This document shows positions 54,221 through 63,301 of a stretch of 64,000 nt of DNA, piece after piece. Both the position numbers and the translations under genes were made by a program. This stretch comes from Variovorax sp. JS1663 (GTDB lineage Bacteria > Pseudomonadota > Gammaproteobacteria > Burkholderiales > Burkholderiaceae_C): the NCBI RefSeq assembly GCF_002157355.1, contig NZ_LYMK01000007.1:124001-188000 (forward strand), read 5' to 3'. The notes under the pieces were generated by a model. The model did not search any database. It saw only the letters and a list, made by a program, of their open reading frames with translations, and was not told the DNA's origin. Numbering within the stretch: position 1 is the first letter of the stretch; each line of letters opens with the position of its first letter.

Positions 54221-56578
54221 CTAGGACTTGCGCAGCCCCTGCAGCTTGGCGAAGGCATTGGCCATCTGGCCCGCGGGTTGCGGCGTGTTGTCGCGGCGCG
54301 GACCCTGGTGGCCGCGCCCGGCGCCCTCGAAGCGGTTCTCGCGCGGGCCGTCGCGGCGGCCGGGTGCGGCATCCAGCTTCATCGACAGGCCGATCCGCTT
54401 GCGCGCCACGTCCACTTCCATCACCTTGACCTTGACGATGTCGCCGGTCTTGACCACCTCGCGCGCGTCATTGACGAACTTGTGCGAGAGCTGGCTCACG
54501 TGCACCAGGCCGTCCTGGTGCACGCCCAGGTCGACGAAGGCGCCGAACTGGGCCACGTTGCTCACCGTGCCTTCGAGCACCATGCCCTCGACCAGGTCCT
54601 TGATGTCTTCCACGCCCTCGTTGAAGCGCGCCACCTTGAAGTCGGGGCGCGGGTCGCGGCCCGGCTTCTCCAGCTCGCCGAGGATGTCCTTCACGGTGAT
54701 GACGCCGAACTTCTCGTTCGCGAAGAGCTCGGGCTTGAGCGTCTTGAGCATTTCGGCGCGGCCCATCAGCTCGGCGATCGGCTTGCCCGTCTTCTCGATC
54801 ATCTGCTCGACCACCGGGTAGGTCTCGGGGTGCACGCCCGTCATGTCCAGCGGGTTCTCGCCGCCGCGGATGCGCAGGAAACCCGCGCTCTGCTCGAAGG
54901 TCTTGCCGCCGAAGCCGGTCACGTCCAGCAGTTGCTTGCGGGTGGCGAAGGCACCGTTGGCCTCACGCCAGCGCACCACCGCCTTGGCCACGCCGGCGGA
55001 CAGGCCCGAGACGCGCGATAGCAGCGGCACGCTCGCGGTGTTGAGGTCCACGCCCACCGAGTTCACGCAGTCTTCGACCACTGCGCTCAGGGTGCGTGCC
55101 AGTTCGCTCTGGTTCACGTCGTGCTGGTATTGGCCCACGCCAATGGATTTGGGATCGATCTTCACGAGTTCAGCCAGCGGATCCTGCAGCCGGCGCGCGA
55201 TGCTCGCAGCGCCACGAAGGCTGACATCCACGTCAGGCATTTCCTGCGAGGCGAACTCGCTGGCGGAATAAACCGAGGCGCCGGCCTCGCTCACCACTAC
55301 CTTGTCGACCGTCGGCGCCGGGGCGCCGGCCTGGGCGCTCATCTTCGCCAGCAGCTTGATCAGATCGGCCGCGAGCTTGTCGGTCTCGCGGCTGGCGGTG
55401 CCGTTGCCGATCGCGATCAGGTTGACGCCGTGCTTGGCGCACAGCTTGCCCAGCGTGTGCAGCGAGCCTTCCCAGTCGCGCCGCGGCTCGTGCGGGAACA
55501 CGGTGGCGGTGTCGACCAGCTTGCCGGTGGCGTCGACCACCGCCACCTTCACGCCGGTGCGGATGCCCGGGTCCAGGCCCATCACCACGCGCTGGCCGGC
55601 CGGCGCGGCCAGCAGCAGGTCGCGCAGGTTGTCGGCGAAGACCTTGATCGCGACCTTCTCGGCCTCCTCGCGCAGGCGAGCGAACAGGTCACGCTCGGTC
55701 GAGAGCGACAGCTTCACGCGCCAGGTCCACGCCACGCACTTGCGCAGCAGGTCGTCGGCGGCGCGGCCCGCATGGCTCCAGCCCAGGTGCAGCGCGATCT
55801 TGCCTTCGGCGATCGAGGGCTTGCCCGGCTCCGGCTCCACGGGCAGCACCAGCTTGGCGTCGAGGATGTCCTGCGCCCGCCCGCGGAACACGGCCAGCGC
55901 GCGGTGCGAAGGCACGCGGCCGATCGGCTCGTCGTAGTCGAAGTAGTCGCGGAACTTGGCGACGTCGGCGTTGTTTTCGTCCTTGCCCGCCATCAGGCTG
56001 GACTTGAACAGGCCTTCGGCCCACAGCCATTCGCGCAGGCCCTGGACCAGCACCGCGTCTTCGGCCCAGCGCTCGGACAGGATGTCGCGCACGCCGTCGA
56101 GCACCAGCTGGACGGTGGAGAAATCCAGTCCGTCGGCGGCCGGCTTGACGAAGGCCGCGGCTTCCTCGGCCGGGTTCAGCGTCGGGTCGGCGAAGAGCTT
56201 GTCGGCCAGCGGCTCGATGCCCGCCTCGCGCGCCATCTGGCCCTTGGTGCGGCGCTTGGGCTTGTACGGCAGGTAGAGGTCTTCCAGCTCCTGCTTGGTG
56301 GGCGCGGCTTCGATGGCGGCGCGCAATTCGGGCGTGAGCTTGCCCTGCTCCTCGATGCTCTTGAGCACCGCCGCGCGGCGCTCCTCGAGCTCGCGCAGGT
56401 ACGAGAGACGCGCCTCGAGTTCCCGCAGCTGCACGTCGTCGAGGCCGCCGGTGGCCTCCTTGCGGTAGCGGGCGATGAAGGGCACGGTGGCACCGCCGTC
56501 GAGCAGATCGACGGCGGCCTTCACCTGGTGCTCGCCGACCTTGATCTCGGCGGCGAGCTGGCGGGTGATTTTCTGCAT
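54221..56578 (-). CDS. tex: Tex-type RNA-binding transcription accessory protein
   Basis: The ATG at 56578 gives 785 residues, the usual Tex length. Domains in order: N-terminal helical region (GGATVPFIARYRKEATGGLD is a Tex hallmark), YqgF-like domain with GLDPGIRTGVKVAVVD (about 330), helix-hairpin-helix modules (TASVPLLSRVSGLSAGVAKA), and a C-terminal S1 domain (GTVSNVAQFGAFVDLGVHQD, then LVHVSQLS). The tail is basic and rich in Gly/Arg. Confidence 0.96.
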   Translation of the reverse strand: MQKITRQLAAEIKVGEHQVKAAVDLLDGGATVPFIARYRKEATGGLDDVQLRELEARLSYLRELEERRAAVLKSIEEQGKLTPELRAAIEAAPTKQELEDLYLPYKPKRRTKGQMAREAGIEPLADKLFADPTLNPAEEAAAFVKPAADGLDFSTVQLVLDGVRDILSERWAEDAVLVQGLREWLWAEGLFKSSLMAGKDENNADVAKFRDYFDYDEPIGRVPSHRALAVFRGRAQDILDAKLVLPVEPEPGKPSIAEGKIALHLGWSHAGRAADDLLRKCVAWTWRVKLSLSTERDLFARLREEAEKVAIKVFADNLRDLLLAAPAGQRVVMGLDPGIRTGVKVAVVDATGKLVDTATVFPHEPRRDWEGSLHTLGKLCAKHGVNLIAIGNGTASRETDKLAADLIKLLAKMSAQAGAPAPTVDKVVVSEAGASVYSASEFASQEMPDVDVSLRGAASIARRLQDPLAELVKIDPKSIGVGQYQHDVNQSELARTLSAVVEDCVNSVGVDLNTASVPLLSRVSGLSAGVAKAVVRWREANGAFATRKQLLDVTGFGGKTFEQSAGFLRIRGGENPLDMTGVHPETYPVVEQMIEKTGKPIAELMGRAEMLKTLKPELFANEKFGVITVKDILGELEKPGRDPRPDFKVARFNEGVEDIKDLVEGMVLEGTVSNVAQFGAFVDLGVHQDGLVHVSQLSHKFVNDAREVVKTGDIVKVKVMEVDVARKRIGLSMKLDAAPGRRDGPRENRFEGAGRGHQGPRRDNTPQPAGQMANAFAKLQGLRKS

Positions 56579-56895
56579 GTCTGGGGAAATGGCTGGCAGG
56601 CGGCGCGCAGCAGGCGTGCCGGGTGTGAGAAGGAGAAAAGCGACGAAGCGGGTTAGTTTGCCATAGGGCTCAGGGGGCGTTACCACGTCGCCGGCACGGC
56701 TGGCGGCCTGGACAGGAACGGTCCGGGCACACCTCGGCCCCTCACAATGGCCGCACATGCGCCGGTTCATCCGCAAGTTCCTGCGACATGCAGGAAGCGG
56801 CGCCCGCCGCTGGTGGCGCGCACTGCGCCGCGCAGGCTGAAAATTTTCACCCGGGTAGATTGCATGACTTGTTTTGCCCGGGTATTATTGCCCCC

Positions 56896-57465
56896 ATGTC
56901 TTTCTCTCCCCCTGAATCCACCTTGACCGCCTTTGCCGGCTTCACGCGCATCGCCACGGGCCCGCGCGCCGAGGTGCTGGCCCAGCTGCGCAGCCGCGCC
57001 GACGCAGCGCCGCCCTTCGTCTTCGACGACAGCACCGGCGAGCGGCTCGATCTCGATCTGCGTCCGGATGGGGCCGCGCCGGCGGCCGAGGGTGCCGCCA
57101 CCGACGAACAGGCGACCCGCGGTGTGGGCCGCCCCAAGCTGGGTGTCGTCGCACGGGAAGTCACGCTGCTGCCGCGCCACTGGGACTGGCTCAGCCGCCA
57201 GCCCGGCGGCGCCTCGGTGGCGCTGCGCCGCCTGGTCGACGAGGCACGCCGCGTGCACGCCGACCGCGACGCGCAGCGCGCCTCGCGCGAAGCCGCCTAC
57301 CGCGTCATGAGCGATATCGCGGGCAACCTGCCGGGCTTCGAAGACGCCGCGCGGGCGCTGTTCGCCGGCGAGCGCGCGCGCTTCGAGTCCCTGGTCGAGC
57401 CCTGGCCCGTGGACCTGCGCGCGTACCTGCACCAACTCGCCGCCGCGGCATGGAGTGCAGCATGA
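56896..57465 (+). CDS. DUF2239 family protein
   Basis: A 189-residue protein; the ATG at 56896 follows a weak ribosome site. Core patterns fit DUF2239: TAFAGFTRIATG, FDDSTGERLDLDLRP, RGVGRPKLGVVAREVTLLPR, HWDWLSRQPGGASVALRRLV, and RVMSDIAGNLPGFEDAARAL. Function unknown. The stop overlaps the MATE gene's ATG, which starts at the second copy of the 51-base repeat. Confidence 0.85.
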   Translation: MSFSPPESTLTAFAGFTRIATGPRAEVLAQLRSRADAAPPFVFDDSTGERLDLDLRPDGAAPAAEGAATDEQATRGVGRPKLGVVAREVTLLPRHWDWLSRQPGGASVALRRLVDEARRVHADRDAQRASREAAYRVMSDIAGNLPGFEDAARALFAGERARFESLVEPWPVDLRAYLHQLAAAAWSAA

Positions 57466-57512
57466 GCCGCACGGCCGCTCCGAAGGCGAATACCGCAGCC
57501 GAAAGCGAAGGT
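57462..57512 (+). repeat. 51-base dispersed repeat, copy 2, at the MATE gene start
   Basis: Matches 40544-40594 (minus strand) at 49 of 51 positions, both beginning at an ATG that overlaps a stop codon and coding MSRTAAPKANT. No similar sequence was noticed elsewhere in the window. Confidence 0.7.
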
Positions 57513-59003
57513 ACGCCCGTTCATCGCAGCATCCCTGCCCCGCCGATGGAGCCCGAGGACGTGGAATGCGCCGGCGAGGTCGTCGCGCCCCCGGCCACGG
57601 TGGCCGACCCGGTGCCGCCGCCCGTCGCCTCCCGCATGGATCCGCGCGCCGCGGCCATGGCCTCGCGGCCGCTGTGGAAGACCTTCCTGCTCTTCCTGGC
57701 GCCCATGCTCCTGAGCAACATCCTGCAGTCGCTCTCCGGCACGCTCAACAACGTCTATCTGGGCCAGATGATCGGCGTCGGCGCGCTGGCCGCGGTGTCG
57801 AGCTTCTTCCCGGTGATGTTCTTCTTCATCGCCTTCACCATCGGCCTGGGCGCGGGCGCCTCGGTGCTGATCGGCCAGGCCTGGGGCGCGCGCGAGCCCG
57901 AGAAGGCGCGCGCGGTGGCCGGCACCACGCTCACGGTGGGCGTGCTGTTCGGGCTCGCCGTCGCGGTCTTCGGCGGCGCCTTCACCGAGCCCATGCTCAT
58001 GGCGCTGGGCACGCCGCCGGACATCCTCGCCGATGCCACGCGCTACGCCCGCATCATCCTGATCGCGATGCCGGGGCTGTTCGTGTTCCTGCTGTCCACC
58101 GCGATGCTGCGCGGCGTGGGCGACACGGTGGCGCCGCTGTACACGCTGATCATCTCGACCGGGCTCGGCCTGGTCATCACGCCGGCGCTGATCCGCGGCT
58201 GGTTCGGCCTGCCGATGCTGGGCGTGGCCAGCGGCGCCTGGGCCACGGTGATCTCCTTCGTGGTCGCGACCACCTGGCTGGGCTTTCACCTGCGCCGCAA
58301 GAAGAGCCCGCTGGCGCCCGATGCGGGCTTCGTGCGGCACCTGCGCGTGCGCCCGGCGCTGCTGAAGGCGGTGCTCAAGGTCGGCGTGCCCACGGGCGTG
58401 CAGATGATCGTGGTCTCGCTGGCCGAGCTCGCCCTGCTCTCCTTCGTCAACGCCTACGGCTCCGAGGCCACCGCGGCCTATGGCGCCGTGAACCAGGTCG
58501 TGGCCTACGTGCAGTTCCCGGCGATCTCGATCGCGATCGCCGCCTCGGTGCTGGGCGCGCAGGCCATCGGCGCGGGCCAGGTGAAGCGCCTGGGCGCGAT
58601 CGCGCGCACCGCGCTGATGATGAACGTGGTGCTCACCGGCGGGCTGGTGCTGCTGGGCTACCTGTTCTCGCGGCCGCTGATGGGCTTCTTCATCACCAGC
58701 GAGCCGGTGATCGAGGTGGCGCAGACGCTGCTGCACATCATGCTGTGGAGCACCGTGATCTTCGGCATGGGCGCGGCGCTGTCGGGGATCATGCGCGCCA
58801 GCGGCTCGGTGCTGGTGCCGACCTCGATCTCGATCTTCTGCATCGCGCTGATCGAGGTGCCGGTGGCCTGGTGGCTGAGCCACCGCATCGGGCTCAACGG
58901 GATCTGGGTGTCCTACCCGGTGGCCTTCGCCGCGATGCTGACCCTGCAGGCGAGCTACTACCGGCTGGTCTGGCGCAAGAAGGCGATCAGGCGGTTGATC
59001 TGA
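57462..59003 (+). CDS. MATE-family multidrug efflux protein
   Basis: Twelve hydrophobic helices fit a Na+ or H+ driven MATE exporter (LGQMIGVGALAAVSSFFPVM, GLGAGASVLIGQAWGAREPE, and PLMGFFITSEPVIEV). The start is uncertain: ATG 57462 begins an 80-residue hydrophilic tail whose first 17 residues come from the dispersed repeat; a Met at about 57636 (MDPRAAAMASRPLWKTF) is a more normal start for the family. From 57462 the protein has 513 residues. Confidence 0.88.
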   Translation: MSRTAAPKANTAAESEGTPVHRSIPAPPMEPEDVECAGEVVAPPATVADPVPPPVASRMDPRAAAMASRPLWKTFLLFLAPMLLSNILQSLSGTLNNVYLGQMIGVGALAAVSSFFPVMFFFIAFTIGLGAGASVLIGQAWGAREPEKARAVAGTTLTVGVLFGLAVAVFGGAFTEPMLMALGTPPDILADATRYARIILIAMPGLFVFLLSTAMLRGVGDTVAPLYTLIISTGLGLVITPALIRGWFGLPMLGVASGAWATVISFVVATTWLGFHLRRKKSPLAPDAGFVRHLRVRPALLKAVLKVGVPTGVQMIVVSLAELALLSFVNAYGSEATAAYGAVNQVVAYVQFPAISIAIAASVLGAQAIGAGQVKRLGAIARTALMMNVVLTGGLVLLGYLFSRPLMGFFITSEPVIEVAQTLLHIMLWSTVIFGMGAALSGIMRASGSVLVPTSISIFCIALIEVPVAWWLSHRIGLNGIWVSYPVAFAAMLTLQASYYRLVWRKKAIRRLI

Positions 59004-59170
59004 GCCTGGGTGCGAAGCGGCCTGCCCGGCCGTGACCATTTCGTGAATCTTCGTTGATGGGCGCGTGAACCGCGGGAGCCAGACTGGCTTCCAGGACAGG
59101 AGCAGCGATGCGGCAACGCATCGAACCCGGTCCCACCCCGCTTCACTTCAACCCTCGACAGGAGATTCAC

Positions 59171-59485
59171 ATGAACGCGCACCATCAACGCATCCACGGC
59201 GCCCTGGCCAGCCTGCTCGCGCTGGGCCTGGCTGCCGCCAGCACCGGCGCCCTGGCACAGAAGGCACAGACCGAGAAGTGCGCCGGCATCGTCAAGGCCG
59301 GCCAGAACGACTGCGGCACCAGCAAGAGCGCCTGCGCCGGCACCTCCACCGTGGACCGCGACCCCGAGGCCTGGATCTACGTCGCCAAGGGCAGCTGCGC
59401 GCGCATCGCGGGCGGCACGGTCACGAACAAGCCCGAGAACGTGCACGGCGGCGCCGCCGCCGCCGGCGCGGCGAAGAAGGGTTGA
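59171..59485 (+). CDS. DUF2282 protein, bufferin-type precursor
   Basis: A 104-residue secreted protein: signal peptide ([18 protein letters not shown]) then a core with four Cys ([20 protein letters not shown] and [10 protein letters not shown]). This matches DUF2282 / BufA1 precursors of copper-binding bufferins, whose Cys are modified by a DUF692 enzyme. Here the modifying genes are absent; a DoxX gene follows 10 bases later. It may be an unmodified relative. Confidence 0.85.
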   Translation: MNAHHQRIHGALASLLALGLAAASTGALAQKAQTEKCAGIVKAGQNDCGTSKSACAGTSTVDRDPEAWIYVAKGSCARIAGGTVTNKPENVHGGAAAAGAAKKG

Positions 59486-59495
59486 GGAGCCGATC

Positions 59496-59990
59496 GTGCA
59501 CACCACGGCTTCCATGCACGCCCCCGGCACCCCGCGCGCCAGCCTGGCACGGCAGTTGGCCGAGCGGGTCGGCGCGGCCCACCGCGGCCTGCAGGCCCTC
59601 GCACCGCTGGCCGACCTGGCGGTGCGGCTGTTCGCCGCGGCCGTCTTCTTCAAGTCGGGACTGACCAAGGTCGCGACCTGGAGTTCGACGCTCGCCCTGT
59701 TCGAGAACGAGTACGCGGTGCCCCTGCTGCCGCCCGAGCTGGCAGCCTGGCTGGGCACCGGCGTCGAACTGTTGTTCCCGGTGTTGCTGGCGATCGGCCT
59801 GGGCGCCCGTTTCTCGGCCGGGGTGCTGTTCGTCTTCAACATCGTGGCCGTGATCTCCTACCCCGACCTGGGCGCAGCGGGCCTGCGCGATCACCAGACC
59901 TGGGGCCTGCTGCTGCTGGTGAGCCTGCTGCACGGGCCCGGGAAGATCTCGCTCGATCACCTCGTCGCCCGGCTCGCCGGCCGCCGCTGA
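59496..59990 (+). CDS. DoxX-family membrane protein
   Basis: A 164-residue protein with four membrane helices; the DoxX pattern LADLAVRLFAAAVFFKSGLT and LGTGVELLFPVLLAIGLGAR is clear. It starts at GTG 59496 or ATG 59514. DoxX proteins often go with DUF2282 genes in bufferin loci (BufD). Electron transfer or export role unproven. Confidence 0.85.
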   Translation: MHTTASMHAPGTPRASLARQLAERVGAAHRGLQALAPLADLAVRLFAAAVFFKSGLTKVATWSSTLALFENEYAVPLLPPELAAWLGTGVELLFPVLLAIGLGARFSAGVLFVFNIVAVISYPDLGAAGLRDHQTWGLLLLVSLLHGPGKISLDHLVARLAGRR

Positions 59991-60003
59991 CCGGGAGCGT
60001 GCC

Positions 60004-61332
60004 ATGCCCGAAAACAGGAACGTCGTGATCGTCGGCGGCGGCTTCGCCGGCACGACCCTGGCGCGCGCGCTGGCGCCGCGCCTGCCGCAGGGCTGGCAGG
60101 TGGTGCTGGTCAGCGAGGAGAGCTACACCACCTTCAACCCGATGCTGGCCGAGGTGGTGGGCGCCTCGGTGTTCCCGGAGCACGTGGTGGCGCCGATCCG
60201 CCAGATGCTGCGGCCCGGCGAGACCAGCCGCTTCGTGATGGGCCGCGTGACGGGCATCGATGCCGGGCGGCGCCGCGTTCAGGCGCAAACGCTGGCGGGC
60301 CCGCTGGAGATCACCTACGAGCACCTCGTGCTGGCCTTCGGCACGCGCGCCCACCTGGGCCTGGTGCCGGGGCTGGAGCAGCACGCGCTGCCGCTCAAAC
60401 TGGTCGGCGATGCCCTGTTCATCCGCAACCGGGTGCTGCAGCGCATCGCGCGCATCGAGCTCGAGCGCGACCCGGCCGAGCGCCGGCGCCTGGGCCACTT
60501 CGTGGTGCTCGGCGGCGGCTTCTCCGGCGTGGAAGTGGCCGGCGCACTCGCCGATTTCCTGCGCAGCGCCGCGCGCTACTACCCGCAGGTGCGGCCGGAG
60601 GAATTGCAGGTGAGCGTGATCGAGGGCGGCGACCGGCTGTTGCCCGAACTGCCCGATTCGCTCGGCCATGCCGCAGCGCGCTCGATGCGCCGGCGCGGCA
60701 TCGCTGTGCGGCTGAACGCGCTGGCGGCCGAGGTCGACGCGGACGGCGTGCGCCTCGCCGGCGGCGATCGGCTCGACGCCGCCACCGTGATCTGCACCGT
60801 CGGCACGCGGCCCAACCCGCTGCTCGATGCCTTGCCGCTGCCCCGCTTGCGCGGACGCATCCAGACCGCGGACGACATGTCGGTCCGTGGCCAGCCCGGT
60901 CTCTGGGCGCTGGGCGATTGCGCGCTGGTCCGCAACGAAGCGACGCGCGCGTTCGCACCGCCCACCGCCCAGTTCGCCGTGGCCCAGGCGCTCGCGCTGG
61001 CACGCAATCTGGCCGCCCGCATCGAGGGCCGGCCGACGCAGGCCTTCCGCCACGTGTCCAGGGGCATGATGGCCACGACCGGCCACCTCAAGGGGGTGGC
61101 GAGCGTGTTCGGCCTGCGCCTGCACGGGCTGCCGGCCTGGCTGCTGTGGCGCGCCTACTACCTCTGGCGCATGCCCACCGCCGGCCGCAAGCTGCGCATC
61201 TGGGTCGAATGGACCTGGGGCATGCTGTTCCCGGCCGACATCACCCACCTGCGCTTCACGCGCACCTCGGAGGCCGACGCCGAGCTGCCGCGCGCCGCCG
61301 AAACGCTTCCCCGCATCCAACCCCAACCCTGA
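60004..61332 (+). CDS. NAD(P)/FAD-dependent oxidoreductase, NDH-2 type
   Basis: A 442-residue flavoprotein with two Rossmann motifs: VIVGGGFAGTTLARAL (FAD) and VVLGGGFSGVEVAGAL (NADH), and TVGTRPNPLLD. The C-terminus has a hydrophobic helix (WLLWRAYYLW) as in membrane-attached type II NADH dehydrogenases. 14 bases after the DoxX gene, so probably one operon; it could supply electrons to a quinone. Confidence 0.88.
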   Translation: MPENRNVVIVGGGFAGTTLARALAPRLPQGWQVVLVSEESYTTFNPMLAEVVGASVFPEHVVAPIRQMLRPGETSRFVMGRVTGIDAGRRRVQAQTLAGPLEITYEHLVLAFGTRAHLGLVPGLEQHALPLKLVGDALFIRNRVLQRIARIELERDPAERRRLGHFVVLGGGFSGVEVAGALADFLRSAARYYPQVRPEELQVSVIEGGDRLLPELPDSLGHAAARSMRRRGIAVRLNALAAEVDADGVRLAGGDRLDAATVICTVGTRPNPLLDALPLPRLRGRIQTADDMSVRGQPGLWALGDCALVRNEATRAFAPPTAQFAVAQALALARNLAARIEGRPTQAFRHVSRGMMATTGHLKGVASVFGLRLHGLPAWLLWRAYYLWRMPTAGRKLRIWVEWTWGMLFPADITHLRFTRTSEADAELPRAAETLPRIQPQP

Positions 61333-61342
61333 GGAGAGTGCC

Positions 61343-62125
61343 ATGCTCAAACGGAAATCTGCCGTCGTCACCGGCTCCACCAGTGGCATCGGCCTGGGCA
61401 TCGCCCGCGCCCTGGCGCGAAGCGGCGCAGACATCATGCTCAACGGCTTCGGCAATCCGGTCGAGGTCGAATTCACGCGCGGCGAGATGCAGCGCCAGTT
61501 CGGTACCAAGGTGCGCTACAGCACCGCCGATGTGAGCCGGCCCGAGCAGGTGCGCGCCATGATCGCGGCGGCCGAGGCCGAGTTCGGCAAGGTCGACATC
61601 GTGGTCAACAACGCCGGCATCCAGCACGTGGCGCCGATCGAGGAATTCGCCGACGACCGGTGGGACGCGGTGATGGCGATCAATCTGTCATCGGCCTTCC
61701 ACGTGATCAAGGCCGTCACGCCGGGAATGAAGGCGCGCGGCTTCGGCCGCATCATCAACGTGGCGTCTGCCCACGGGCTGACCGCCTCCCCCTTCAAGTC
61801 GGCGTACGTGGCGGCCAAGCACGGCCTCGTCGGGCTGTCGAAGACGGTGGCGGTGGAACTGGCCGAGTTCGGTATCACCTCCAACACCATCTGCCCCGGC
61901 TACGTGAAGACGCCTCTGGTCGAGAAGCAGATCGCCGACCAGGCCAAGGTGCACGGCATCCCGCCCGAGCAGGTGGTGCGCGACGTGATGCTCTCGCACC
62001 AGGCGCGCAAGTCCTTCGTCGAGGTGGAGGAACTGGCGGCGCTGGCCGTGTTCCTGGCCTCGGACGCCGCGGCGTCCATGACCGGCACCGCGCTGGCCAT
62101 GGACGGCGGCTGGACGCTGCACTGA
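61343..62125 (+). CDS. bdhA: 3-hydroxybutyrate dehydrogenase
   Basis: A 260-residue SDR enzyme with TGSTSGIGLGIA, NNAGIQHVAPIEEF, catalytic Ser in ASAHG and YVAAKHG (YxxxK), and the substrate-specific HQARKSFVEVEE. Oxidises 3-hydroxybutyrate, the breakdown product of PHB storage. GAGGAG ribosome site. Confidence 0.93.
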   Translation: MLKRKSAVVTGSTSGIGLGIARALARSGADIMLNGFGNPVEVEFTRGEMQRQFGTKVRYSTADVSRPEQVRAMIAAAEAEFGKVDIVVNNAGIQHVAPIEEFADDRWDAVMAINLSSAFHVIKAVTPGMKARGFGRIINVASAHGLTASPFKSAYVAAKHGLVGLSKTVAVELAEFGITSNTICPGYVKTPLVEKQIADQAKVHGIPPEQVVRDVMLSHQARKSFVEVEELAALAVFLASDAAASMTGTALAMDGGWTLH

Positions 62126-62134
62126 GCGCCGGGC

Positions 62135-63286
62135 ATGAGGGCCTCGATCATGGTCAACGCAACGAAGCCGCGCGCCACTGCCGGCCGCAACCCCGGCCGC
62201 GAAACCCTGCCCGGCCAGGTGGTGCTTGTGCTGCAGGGCGGAGGTGCGCTGGGCGCCTACCAGGCCGGCGTGTACCAGGCGCTGCACGAGGCCGGCATCG
62301 AGCCCGACTGGGTGATCGGTACCTCCATCGGCGCCATCAACGCGGCCCTGATCGCCGGCAACCCGCCGCAGCACCGGATGGAGCGCCTCGACAGCTTCTG
62401 GAACATGATGCAGGCGCACGCCCCCACCCTGCGCTGGCCGGACTGGATGGGTCTGGGCAACCTGGCCTCCAACATGTCGACGGTGATGCGCGGCATCCCG
62501 GACTTCTTCACGCCCAACCTGCATGCGCTGCGCGGCGCGAACGCGCAGCTGGGCGTGGAGGCGGCCTCGTACTACAGCACCGCACCGCTGCGCGGCACGC
62601 TGGAGTCGCTGGTGGACTTCGAATACCTCTGCCAGTGCCATACGCGCATGACCGTCGGTGCGGTCAACGCGTGCAGCGGCGAGATGCGCTATTTCGACAC
62701 CCGCAGGGAACGGCTGGGCGTCGAGCACGTCATGGCCTCCGGCGCGCTGCCGCCCGCCTTCCCCGCGGTGCGCATCGACGGCCAGCCCTACTGGGACGGC
62801 GGCATCTACTCGAACACGCCGATCGAGGCCGTGCTCGACGACAAGCCGCGCCGCGACTCGCTGATCTTCGCGGTCAATGTCTGGCACCAGGCGGCGCCCG
62901 AGCCCGAGTCGATCTGGCAGGTGATGGCGCGCCACAAGGACATCCAGTTCGCCAGCCGTGCCGACAGCCATATCACGCGTCAGAAGCAGATCCACCGGCT
63001 GCGCCACGTCATCCGCGAGCTGCACAAGCAGATTCCGGCCTCGCGCCGCGCCGACTCGAAGGTCGCGGCGCTGGCGGCCTGGGGCTGCTGGACCACCATG
63101 CACGTGGCGCACCTGCTGGCGCCGCGCGTCGAGGGCGAGGACCACACGAAAGACATCGACTTCACGCCGGCCGGCATCTGCACGCGCCGCCGGGCCGGCC
63201 ATGCCGACACGATGCGGATGATCGAGCGCGCGCCCTGGCAGCAGGCGAACGCGGATCCCATCGAGGGCGTGATCGAGCACTACTGA
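62135..63286 (+). CDS. Patatin-like phospholipase, DUF3734 type
   Basis: A 383-residue protein with QGGGALGAYQAGVYQAL (oxyanion loop), GTSIGAIN (nucleophile Ser) and WDGGIYSNTP (catalytic Asp). A later region matches the DUF3734 tail. Start may be at 62135 or an ATG at 62150. Ten bases after bdhA; in PHB-storing bacteria such a protein may act on storage granules (inferred). Confidence 0.88.
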   Translation: MRASIMVNATKPRATAGRNPGRETLPGQVVLVLQGGGALGAYQAGVYQALHEAGIEPDWVIGTSIGAINAALIAGNPPQHRMERLDSFWNMMQAHAPTLRWPDWMGLGNLASNMSTVMRGIPDFFTPNLHALRGANAQLGVEAASYYSTAPLRGTLESLVDFEYLCQCHTRMTVGAVNACSGEMRYFDTRRERLGVEHVMASGALPPAFPAVRIDGQPYWDGGIYSNTPIEAVLDDKPRRDSLIFAVNVWHQAAPEPESIWQVMARHKDIQFASRADSHITRQKQIHRLRHVIRELHKQIPASRRADSKVAALAAWGCWTTMHVAHLLAPRVEGEDHTKDIDFTPAGICTRRRAGHADTMRMIERAPWQQANADPIEGVIEHY

Positions 63287-63301
63287 CGCCAGCGAGTCGC
63301 C

